A model generated the notes under the pieces. That model did not search any database, was not told where the DNA came from, and saw nothing but the letters and a program-made list of their open reading frames with translations. This document shows, piece after piece, positions 8,118 through 14,312 of a DNA stretch of 35,063 bases. Position numbers and translations under genes: made by a program. The stretch's first letter is position 1. Every line of letters begins with the position of its first letter. This stretch comes from Streptomyces sp. Ru73 (GTDB lineage Bacteria; Actinomycetota; Actinomycetes; Streptomycetales; Streptomycetaceae), in the NCBI RefSeq assembly GCF_002920575.1, contig NZ_PQSQ01000084.1, positions 1-35,063 of the forward strand, in the 5' to 3' direction.

Positions 8118-8810
8118 TCAGTGCGGGAACGTGCGGAGCAGCAGCCGCCAGGCCGCCGTGGCCGAGACCGGTGCCAGCGTGACCGGCCCGGTGCCGCCCC
8201 CGGTCACCGCCCACAGCCCGTCGGCGGTGTCGACGACCCGGAGGGTGTCCGTGCGCGGACTGCCCGACGCATCGGGCCACCGCGTCGCCACCTCCCACCA
8301 CCGCGCGCCGTCAGCGGCGGACACCCCGGCCGCGGCCAGCACGGGGTGCCCGTCCGCCGGACCGTCGTGGGACGCGGCACCGAAGAAGTCCTCCACATCG
8401 TCCGCGAGCAGCGGGACCGGGGCCGCGCCGGGTACCGGCCGGGGCCCGAGCCCGACGACGCGGGCCACCGCGGCCGGTACGGCCATCGGAGCCAGACCGG
8501 CCAGCTCCACCAGGTCCTCCGGCGCGTCCAGGAGCAGTGCAGCGGCCTCCGCACCGAGCCAGCCGGCGCCGTGCACCCCGCTGCCGTCCGTCGCTGCGCC
8601 GCGTACGGACAGCACGCACACCGGCTCGGCCAGCGCCTCCGCCACCGGCGCGACGCGCGGATGGGGCTGCCCGTCGGCCAGCACCCCGGCGTCCGCGAAC
8701 GCACGCGGAAGACCGGCGCGCTCGCCCTCCGCCCAGTCGTAGAACGCCTCGAACAGCTCCGGAGAGAGCCGCAGCCGCCCACCCTCACCGTCGAAGTGCA
8801 CCCCGGTCAT
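8118..8810 (-). CDS. EspG-like protein, last gene of the type VII-associated operon
   Basis: A 230-aa soluble, acidic protein with no signal peptide. Its first third (RLRLSPELFEAFYDWAEGE, then LPRAFADAGVL, then HPRVAPVAEALAEPVCVLSV) follows the layout of EspG-family ESX secretion-associated proteins: an opening strand, a helix, an RXXX-L helix and a strand preceded by 'L..P'. Later segments (APMAVPAAVARVVGL and a C-terminal strand-rich block ending AAWRLLLRTF) also fit. EspG proteins chaperone type VII substrates in mycobacteria. The match is from pattern memory, so the family call is inference; the alternative is a Streptomyces-specific hypothetical. The start overlaps the stop of the upstream gene by 4 bp (ATGA). 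Confidence 0.6.
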   Translation of the reverse strand: MTGVHFDGEGGRLRLSPELFEAFYDWAEGERAGLPRAFADAGVLADGQPHPRVAPVAEALAEPVCVLSVRGAATDGSGVHGAGWLGAEAAALLLDAPEDLVELAGLAPMAVPAAVARVVGLGPRPVPGAAPVPLLADDVEDFFGAASHDGPADGHPVLAAAGVSAADGARWWEVATRWPDASGSPRTDTLRVVDTADGLWAVTGGGTGPVTLAPVSATAAWRLLLRTFPH

Positions 8811-9268
8811 GCGGTGCCGTCCCCTCCCCGGATACGGAAGTGCTCCACCACCGCGGCGAACAGGTCGGCCAGCGCGTCGTAGGCGAACGTCGCGGCCGAG
8901 GCGGTCACGGTGAACCCCCGGCCCCCGGCCGTCCACGCCCACTGCTCCGCCGTGATGGCCCCGGCCTCGGGGAGCACGTGGTGGAACAGCCGCCGCGTGC
9001 CGGTGCCCGCCGGCTGCTCGTCCAGCAGCAGGTAGTCCTGGAGGTGGCCGGCCAGTGCCCGGCCCACGGTCCGCTGCCACTGGTCGGCGCCGGCGTCCGC
9101 CACGTCCTCGGCCGTCACGACGACATTGGTGCGGAACGCCGCGCCGTCGCCCGGTTCCACCGCGATCAGCGCGACCGGCGGCCCCGGCGGCTCGACCGTC
9201 TCCCAGTGCGCAGGCAGCGCGATGCGGAACTCCCGGCCCTCGTACGGGCGCAGCTCGGTACCGGTCAT
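8807..9268 (-). CDS. DcrB/LpqN-like (Mog1/PsbP-fold) protein
   Basis: The 153-aa protein has the profile of the DUF1795/DcrB and LpqN/LpqT group: FRIALPAHWE near the start, a FRTNVVVTAED strand, a central amphipathic helix, a strand pair ending AEQWAWTAGG, and a final helix YDALADLFAAVVEHFRI. Unlike mycobacterial LpqN it lacks a signal peptide and lipobox, so it should stay in the cytosol. It overlaps both neighbours by 4 bp (ATGA on each side), so it is translated as part of a single coupled operon. The role is unknown; the context points to folding or handling of a secreted partner. Confidence 0.65.
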   Translation of the reverse strand: MTGTELRPYEGREFRIALPAHWETVEPPGPPVALIAVEPGDGAAFRTNVVVTAEDVADAGADQWQRTVGRALAGHLQDYLLLDEQPAGTGTRRLFHHVLPEAGAITAEQWAWTAGGRGFTVTASAATFAYDALADLFAAVVEHFRIRGGDGTA

Positions 9269-10191
9269 GCGGGCTGCCCGGCCCGTTCCCTGAGGAAGGC
9301 GGCCACCCGGCGCGCCTTGCCCCTGGCCACGTCGAACACGTACGCGTCGCTCGCGGTCCGCACCACCAGCCGGGGGAACGGCGAACGCCTCCAGAACCCC
9401 GGCCGCGCACGGCCGTCCGCACCGGCCCGCGCGGGCACCACGGCCACGTCGGTGATCTCCGCCGCGGGCACGGTGATCACGGTCGGCTTCCCCCGGAGCG
9501 AGTCCTCCCGGCGGGTGGCGGCGAACCCGAGCCCCTGCGGGTACCAGGCCAGCGTGCCCGCGACGGTCCCCTTGCGCGCCAGCGCGTGGTCCTGCTCGTC
9601 GGTGTCCGGGTCACGCACCCAGCCGCCCTTCCACCGAGCGACGGCCTCGGCCCCGCCCCCGAGGCGCTTCCGGACTTCGTCCTGGCTGAGTACGGCGGGG
9701 GGCCGTGCTCCGGAGGACTCGGCGTAGGTCCCCAGCGCGCCCCGGCCGGCCGCCCCCTTGAAGTCCTTCTTGTGCTTCCCCTCGCGGAACCAGCGGGGGC
9801 CCCACCATTTCGGGGGCTCCGTCACACCGATGAAGATCATCACGAGGCAGAAGAGCGTGACCAGGCCGAACGGGATGATGAGTACCTTCGGCAGCCCGAA
9901 GAACACACAGATCCCCGCCCCGAAGAAGGGGAAGGCGAAGGCAGGGATGCCGATCAGCGCGAGCGAGGGACCCCGGTCGATGACCGCCCACGCACGGGCC
10001 TGCCGCGTCCGGCCGCGCCAGCACCACGCGGTATAGGCGATCCCCACCGCACCCGTGACGGCGAAGAGCAGACCGCTGATCCCCCACGCCTTCCCGTACT
10101 GGGTCTCCAGCCAGCCGCCGAGGAACGTCATCACCATCACGACGACGGGCGACCGGGGCGAGAAGACCGAGGGGGGTCCCTGTCGTGCCAC
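9265..10191 (-). CDS. Four-helix membrane protein with C-terminal PH-like domain
   Basis: A 308-aa protein of unknown family. Hydrophobic segments lie at about residues 16-28, 36-58, 76-99 and 103-123, followed by a basic loop (WFREGKHKKD) and a soluble C-terminal half. That half has strand-rich blocks (GTLAWYPQGLGFA, TVITVPAAEITDVAVV, PRLVVRTASDAYVFDV) ending in a helix, which resembles a PH-like fold. The GTG at 10191 is chosen because it lies 7 nt after the stop of the upstream gene with GGAAAG before it; reading further upstream would overlap that gene heavily. The stop overlaps the next start by 4 bp. It could anchor or export its neighbours. Confidence 0.65.
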   Translation of the reverse strand: MARQGPPSVFSPRSPVVVMVMTFLGGWLETQYGKAWGISGLLFAVTGAVGIAYTAWCWRGRTRQARAWAVIDRGPSLALIGIPAFAFPFFGAGICVFFGLPKVLIIPFGLVTLFCLVMIFIGVTEPPKWWGPRWFREGKHKKDFKGAAGRGALGTYAESSGARPPAVLSQDEVRKRLGGGAEAVARWKGGWVRDPDTDEQDHALARKGTVAGTLAWYPQGLGFAATRREDSLRGKPTVITVPAAEITDVAVVPARAGADGRARPGFWRRSPFPRLVVRTASDAYVFDVARGKARRVAAFLRERAGQPA

Positions 10192-10198
10192 TACGCAC

Positions 10199-11272
10199 TC
10201 ACTTTCCGAGCCAGCTGTTGAACGTGTCCGCGATCTTGCTGCCGACCCCCGAACCGGCCGCGGCACCGACGAGACCGCCCACCACCGCGCCCACCGGCGC
10301 ACCGACCCCGCCGAACGCGGCACCGACCGCCGCGCCGGCCGAGGCACCGGCCTGCGCGCCGCCCCACGCGCCGAGGGTCGTCCCGGTGGCCTTGACCCCG
10401 GTGCGGGCGACGCGCTTCCCGGTCGACATATGGGGGTCCTGGGCGTCCTGGCCCCACTGGCTCAGGCCCGAGGTGACAGCGGTGAGCCCCAGGCTCACCC
10501 GGCCGCCCCACTTGCCCACCGTCAGCCACTTGTTCCTGCTGGCGGCGGCATACGGCTTGGCCTGCCAATTGGTGCTCCACATGCGCCGGTAGGTGTTCTT
10601 CCACAGCGGCTCGTTCTTCCACGCCACGTAGCCGTGGCCACCGCCCGGGAGGGGTCCCCTGGGCGCGAATCTGCCGTGCCTGTAGTAGCCCATCCACGAC
10701 ACGGCCGCCCCGAGGCCCGTCGTGCCGAAGCCGCCGAAGCCGAGGTATTCGCGGCCCCGCTCGGCCCAGTTCGTGCCGGGGCCGTCGTTCGTGGCGTTGA
10801 TCTTGTCGACGGCGGTGCGCACGGCCTCGTCGTGTGCCGCGACCTTGTTCCGTACGGCCGAGGCGATGCGGTCGTTCTCCGCCACCAGCTCCGGCTTGTG
10901 CCGCCAGCCGTCACCCAGCGGCTTCGCCCTGGCGACCAGGCTCTCGGCATCGCGCTTCAGCTGCTGGAGCGACTTCTTGATCGGCGCTCCGGCGTCCGCG
11001 TATCCCTGCAGCGCGTCCGCCGTGGTCCGGGCGGCATCGGCGACCTTGGCCGCCTGCTGCTTGACGGGCACCATCTTTTCGGCGAGGAACGCACCGTGCG
11101 GCGCACCGTAGTTCAGCGCTACGTCCGCGGCCCACGCGCCGTCGATTTCCCCGCCCCGGGTCGCCAGACCGGAAGCGTGCCGGCGGACCTTCTGTACCGC
11201 CGCCGCCAGGTCACCGAAGTGCACGTCGTCCAGGGACGGAATGTCCTCCGGGTCGATGAGCGCGTCCGTCAT
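10199..11272 (-). CDS. Helical protein with glycine-zipper C-terminus, candidate type VII substrate/effector
   Basis: A 357-aa protein. Residues 15-165 look like a long alpha-helical hairpin (DLAAAVQKVRRHASGL, then KQQAAKVADAARTTADALQG, then KKSLQQLKRDAESLV), as in WXG/LXG-type N-terminal domains of type VII substrates, although no WXG motif is present. A Trp/Tyr-rich linker (residues 190-280) follows. Residues 301-345 form a near-continuous glycine zipper (GAWGGAQAGASAGAAVGAAF and on), able to insert into a membrane. The gene starts directly after the stop of the 113-aa gene (TGAATG). No immunity gene is recognisable by sequence; the membrane protein downstream is the best candidate. Function is inferred from layout only. 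Confidence 0.65.
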   Translation of the reverse strand: MTDALIDPEDIPSLDDVHFGDLAAAVQKVRRHASGLATRGGEIDGAWAADVALNYGAPHGAFLAEKMVPVKQQAAKVADAARTTADALQGYADAGAPIKKSLQQLKRDAESLVARAKPLGDGWRHKPELVAENDRIASAVRNKVAAHDEAVRTAVDKINATNDGPGTNWAERGREYLGFGGFGTTGLGAAVSWMGYYRHGRFAPRGPLPGGGHGYVAWKNEPLWKNTYRRMWSTNWQAKPYAAASRNKWLTVGKWGGRVSLGLTAVTSGLSQWGQDAQDPHMSTGKRVARTGVKATGTTLGAWGGAQAGASAGAAVGAAFGGVGAPVGAVVGGLVGAAAGSGVGSKIADTFNSWLGK

Positions 11273-11614
11273 TCACCGACCACCCGGCCCCAACCCGCTG
11301 TTTCCCGCGGAATTGGCCCGGTCGATTCCCTGGTGGGCGTTGCCCTTCATCTCGTGGTCCCCGTCGTCGAACATTCCGGTCGCCCGTCCGGCACCGTCCA
11401 CCGTGCACGCCACCCTGGACGACATGATGCCGGTCTTCTGCTGGACGTCCCCCGACAGTCTGGCCAGGGCCCCGGCGAGGGCGCCACCGCTCGCGGCTCC
11501 GGCGTCGCCCAGCGCGTCGAGCAGCGCCCGGACGTCCGCGTCGATGTCGTCGCCCCGCCTGGTGGCCTTCCGGCCCGTTTCGTGCATTCCGCTCGGCGAA
11601 ATGTCGAACTTCAT
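11273..11614 (-). CDS. Small WXG100/DUF6507-like helical protein
   Basis: This 113-aa protein begins MKFDISPSGMHETGRKATRR and ends in a Gly/Asn-rich tail. It lacks WXG, but its layout (an N-terminal 'DI.P.G' strand, one long helix with DADVRALLDALGDA, an Ala/Gly-rich turn, then a helix ending RATGMFDDGDHEM) recalls DUF6507-type proteins of Streptomyces and the small partners of type VII systems. FDDGD matches the YXXXD/E secretion signal only if Phe replaces Tyr. The ATG at 11614 has AAGGG 8 nt upstream; extending the frame upstream adds only low-quality sequence. It is the first gene of the five-gene operon and abuts the next gene directly. Confidence 0.65.
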   Translation of the reverse strand: MKFDISPSGMHETGRKATRRGDDIDADVRALLDALGDAGAASGGALAGALARLSGDVQQKTGIMSSRVACTVDGAGRATGMFDDGDHEMKGNAHQGIDRANSAGNSGLGPGGR

Positions 11615-11889
11615 GACTCGGCCCTTAATGCATTCCGTACTCCACTCGGGCATGCGGATGCGGCCACCCGCACCGCCCCAGTGAACCGGACCGCGCGGCA
11701 CGGGGACAACCCCGGCCCGAATGGCGCGCCGCCTATTACCAGGGATGTCGGACAATACCGGGCGCGACGGCTTCGGATTGACGAAGCACGGCAAGAGCAC
11801 GGCAAGAACGCGGCAAATGCGCGGCAGCGCCCCAGCACTTCATCGTCACCGCTTCAGCGTCAGCGCTTCAGTCACCGCTTCAGCGGAAT
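11615..11889 (-). other. Leader region of the type VII-like operon, with short direct repeats
   Basis: This 275-bp stretch holds no convincing gene. It contains short direct repeats: CACGGCAAGA-type units near 11790-11815 and three CGCTTCAG units between 11850 and 11885. It must contain the promoter of the operon, but I cannot fix -35 and -10 boxes with confidence. Local GC drops around 11730-11800. Confidence 0.4.
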
Positions 11890-12414
11890 TCAGTGTGCTC
11901 CGCGAGCGACTGCCACGTCCGTCAGCAGTGCCGTGCGGGAATTGAGTTCTGCCCAGGTGCCGCGCCAGGTCAGCAGGGCGATCGCGGCGGTCGGGAACTT
12001 CTCCTGGACCTGCTGGAGTTCCTTGCCGACGCCGTCGCCCGCCGTCGCCAGGATCGTGTCCCGCAGGCTCGGGTTGTGGCCGACCACCAGCAGCGTGGAG
12101 ACATGGGGCGGGGCCTCGCGCACGACCGTGAGGAGTTCGGGTACGGGCGGGTGGTAGAGCCGCCGGTCGCGGTGGGCCGGGGGCAGTCCCGCCAGCTCCA
12201 CCGCGGCCAGTTCCCACGTCTCCACCGTGCGGCGGGCCGTGGAGCACAGCACCAGGTCCGGCAGCCAGTCCGCCTCCGCCAGCAGGCGCCCGGCGGCCCG
12301 TGCGTCCCGGCGGCCGCGCGCGGACAGCGGCCGCTCGTGGTCCGCCGTCCCCGCGGGGCGGTCTGCCTTGGCGTGCCGCAGCAGCAGCAAGCGCCGGAGA
12401 GGTGAGGTCGTCAT
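11890..12414 (-). CDS. SixA-like histidine phosphatase
   Basis: The 174-aa protein belongs to the histidine phosphatase (phosphoglycerate mutase-like) superfamily, SixA branch. The catalytic RHA motif appears in LLLLRHAKAD (about residues 9-18), with RPLSARGRRDA and CSTARRTVET as the next conserved arginine blocks and the second histidine in LLVVGHNPSL. SixA removes phosphate from phosphohistidine in signalling or phosphotransfer proteins; the actual substrate in actinobacteria is not known. The length fits the family. No clear Shine-Dalgarno is seen before the ATG, which lies next to a repeat-rich region. Confidence 0.88.
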   Translation of the reverse strand: MTTSPLRRLLLLRHAKADRPAGTADHERPLSARGRRDARAAGRLLAEADWLPDLVLCSTARRTVETWELAAVELAGLPPAHRDRRLYHPPVPELLTVVREAPPHVSTLLVVGHNPSLRDTILATAGDGVGKELQQVQEKFPTAAIALLTWRGTWAELNSRTALLTDVAVARGAH

Positions 12415-12802
12415 GCCGGGGCCCGTAACGTCGATGGTGCAACGGCATTGGCGGTGCTCGGTACGCGGGTGCCGTGCTCGGTGCGCGGTGCGCGGTGCTC
12501 AGTACTCGGTGCGGTGCTCGGTCGCGGGGCGGTGCTCGGTGCGCGGTGCGCGGTGCTCAGTACTCGGTGCGGTGCTCGGTCGCGGGGCGGTGCTCGGTGC
12601 GCGGTGGAGCACACAGTACGCGGAGACCCGGTGCGGCGGTCCCGGCAGCAGCCCGTCGTCACGGCTTTTGGACACCGGCCGGGCGGTCGCGCGCCACCGG
12701 TCCCCGCAGGGCCGGCACCGCTCCTTCACCCGTTGCGGGGGATGCCGTCCGCCGCGATCCGCTGCTCAATGACGTGCAGCCCCTACGAGAGGGAGGCGCA
12801 CG
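12415..12802. other. Gene-free intergenic region between sixA-like and DUF6325-like genes
   Basis: The 388-bp gap between two divergent genes holds a 58-bp tandem repeat (see separate entry) and no frame that looks coding. The promoters of both genes must lie here. The right third (12610-12790) shows no clear structure apart from the GAGGGAGG ribosome-binding site of the next gene. Confidence 0.6.
12474..12606. repeat. 58-bp tandem repeat, 2.3 copies
   Basis: Copies start at 12474, 12532 and 12590 (partial, 17 bp). The first two look identical over 58 bp. Each unit is itself built from short GGTGCTCGGT and GCGCGGT subrepeats with a CAGTACT core. All bases are G/C/T-rich on this strand, so the block has strong strand asymmetry. 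It lies upstream of the sixA-like start. Confidence 0.85.
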
Positions 12803-13372
12803 ATGACCGAGACCGGGCCCGTACAGCTGCTCGTGATCACCTTCGGTCCGGACGCGAGGTTCGAGGGGCGGATCATCGACGAGCTGGACGAACTCACGGC
12901 CACCGGCCGGATACTCGTCCTGGACCTGCTGGTCGTACAGAAGGAAACAGGCGGTGATCTCGTCGTCCTCGACTACCAGGCCGAGGGGATGGGCGACACG
13001 GTCAGCGCGCTGCTCGGGCTGAAACCGGGCACCATGCGGCCGGCGGAGGAAGCCTTCCCCGCGCTGGCCCCGGGACATGCCTTCGGGCTCGCGACGGACG
13101 ACGTACGGCAGCTCGCCGACGCCCTCGCACCCGGTACCACGGCGGCTTTCCTGCTCCTGGAACACCGCTGGGCACGGAAGTTGCGGAGCGCGGTACGCGA
13201 GCAGGGCGGCGTACCCGTCGCGGAGGGCTTCCTCACCGAAGAAGCGCTCGCCCCCATAGCAGCGGAACTGCTCGCGGCCGCCGCCCGGCACGACGAGGGA
13301 ACGGCGCAGGAGACCGTCAATCCGGGCACTGGCACTGGCACTGGCACTGGCACTGATGCGCTGATGCACTGA
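12803..13372 (+). CDS. DUF6325-like protein with Gly-Thr repeat tail
   Basis: The 189-aa protein opens GPVQLLVITFGPDARFEGRI and continues DELDELTATGRILVLDLLVV, a layout I associate with DUF6325 proteins (related to membrane-associated DUF1269 proteins). A second block, LAPGTTAAFLLLEHRWARKL, is also typical. The function is unknown. The last 20 residues are unusual: codons for Gly-Thr are repeated from a GGCACT hexanucleotide array and the stop lies in a second small repeat (CTGATGCA). The tail has probably grown by slippage. GAGGGAGG lies 6 nt before the ATG. A long perfect hairpin follows. Confidence 0.75.
   Translation: MTETGPVQLLVITFGPDARFEGRIIDELDELTATGRILVLDLLVVQKETGGDLVVLDYQAEGMGDTVSALLGLKPGTMRPAEEAFPALAPGHAFGLATDDVRQLADALAPGTTAAFLLLEHRWARKLRSAVREQGGVPVAEGFLTEEALAPIAAELLAAAARHDEGTAQETVNPGTGTGTGTGTDALMH
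13325..13354 (+). repeat. (GGCACT)5 microsatellite inside a coding 3' end
   Basis: Five exact copies of GGCACT encode alternating Gly-Thr at the end of the DUF6325-like protein. Directly after it CTGATGCA occurs twice and covers the stop codon. Hexamer gain or loss keeps the frame. Confidence 0.9.
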
Positions 13373-13389
13373 TGCACTGCCAGAGCAGC

Positions 13390-13425
13390 CCGGCCCGGGG
13401 CCTGCGCGTACAGGCCCCGGGCCGG
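13390..13425 (+). terminator. Strong terminator hairpin after DUF6325-like gene
   Basis: A perfect 15-bp stem (CCGGCCCGGGGCCTG and its complement) closes on a 6-nt loop CGCGTA. It starts 17 bp after the stop codon and separates this gene from the following TetR gene. Confidence 0.85.
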
Positions 13426-13492
13426 CGCCTTCCGCGGCGGGCCGTCGCCCTCCGTGAGGGGCAGCGGCCGGATTCGGCCACAATCGGCAGTG

Positions 13493-13522
13493 CCGCACGA
13501 AGCTGCACGAAGCCGCACGAAG
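13493..13522 (+). repeat. Three 10-bp phased repeats in the leader of the TetR gene
   Basis: CCGCACGAAG, CTGCACGAAG and CCGCACGAAG are joined end to end, about one helical turn each, and end 17 bp before the TetR start. They could bind a regulator on one face of the helix, or may simply be slippage. Confidence 0.6.
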
Positions 13523-13539
13523 CCGTGGAAGGAGCCGGG

Positions 13540-14157
13540 ATGACCGAGGGGTTCAAGCGCCGCACGCCGAGCCGGTGGGGTGAGGGCGAGGCGCTGAAGC
13601 GGGAGATCCTCGCGGCCGCGGCGCGGATGCTGACGGAGTCCGGCCGGGAGGGCGATCTGTCGCTGCGCGCGGTCGCGCGCGAGGTCGGCATCGCGGCGCC
13701 CAGCATCTACCTGCACTTCAAGGACCGCGCCGAGCTGGTGTCGACGGTGACGGAGCGGGCCTACGCGCGGCTGGTCGCCGAGCTGCGCGACGCGGCGGAG
13801 CAGGCGGGCGGCGACGGGCCCCGCGCGGCGCTGCGCGCGATGGCGCAGCGGTACTGCCGGTACGCGGTGGACAACCCCAAGCTGTACCGGCTGATGTTCG
13901 GCATCGAGCGGATGGAGGTCTCCCGCGACGAGCTGGCGCACCATCCGCTGTGGACGGTGTACGAGGCGTGGGTCGGGGCGGTGGCCGCCTGCCGGGACGG
14001 GCGCAGCGGGACGGCGGAGGACGAACGCGTGGCCAAACTGCTGTGGTTCTCCCTGCACGGGATCGTGGCGATGGCCGTGGCGATGCCGTTCGCCGCCGAC
14101 CGGCAGGGGATGGCGGAGATGGCGGACGACCTGCTGGAGCTGGCGCTGACCACATAG
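13540..14157 (+). CDS. TetR-family transcriptional regulator of the P450 operon
   Basis: The 205-aa protein has a TetR N-terminal helix-turn-helix: REILAAAARMLTESG, then LSLRAVAREVGIAAPSIYLH FKDRAEL at about residues 45-70. The C-terminal domain is of the TetR_C 'HTH-type WHG' kind (RYCRYAVDNPKLYRLMFG, LLWFSLHGIVAMAVAMPFA). GGAAGGAG lies 5 nt before the ATG. It sits just upstream of the P450-ferredoxin-reductase genes, and a perfect palindrome lies between them, so it probably represses them and itself in response to a small ligand. After the TAG stop the frame stays open for about 50 more codons; see the findings. Confidence 0.92.
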   Translation: MTEGFKRRTPSRWGEGEALKREILAAAARMLTESGREGDLSLRAVAREVGIAAPSIYLHFKDRAELVSTVTERAYARLVAELRDAAEQAGGDGPRAALRAMAQRYCRYAVDNPKLYRLMFGIERMEVSRDELAHHPLWTVYEAWVGAVAACRDGRSGTAEDERVAKLLWFSLHGIVAMAVAMPFAADRQGMAEMADDLLELALTT

Positions 14158-14262
14158 CAGCTGACCGAAGAGGCGCCGATCGACGAGACACTGGCCGAAG
14201 AGGTGCTGGCCGAAGAGGAACGGGATGCCGATCACCCACGGTTCAAATGGTTGCCTGAGGCG

Positions 14263-14277
14263 CCTAACGCTGTTAGG
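14263..14277. promoter_or_regulatory. Perfect palindrome, candidate TetR operator before the P450 gene
   Basis: CCTAACGCTGTTAGG is a perfect 6-3-6 inverted repeat, 35 bp before the P450 start codon. Size, symmetry and position fit an operator for the adjacent TetR regulator. I could not assign -35/-10 boxes securely. Confidence 0.6.
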
Positions 14278-14312
14278 AAAGGGGAACTCCACCCCCTCTC
14301 CCGGAGGCCCGC

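Noticed and set aside
10055..12157. A 700-codon plus-strand frame
   Set aside because: It is antisense to the coupled minus-strand operon and the sixA-like gene, with no recognisable domain and Arg/Pro-rich composition.
12474..12606. CRISPR-like array
   Set aside because: Repeats are directly adjacent without unique spacers, and no cas genes are present.
12448..12957. Plus-strand frames with repeated Ala/Val/Cys/Arg motifs over the tandem repeat
   Set aside because: The peptide repeats come only from the 58-bp DNA repeat; there is no ribosome-binding site and they run into the next gene in another frame.
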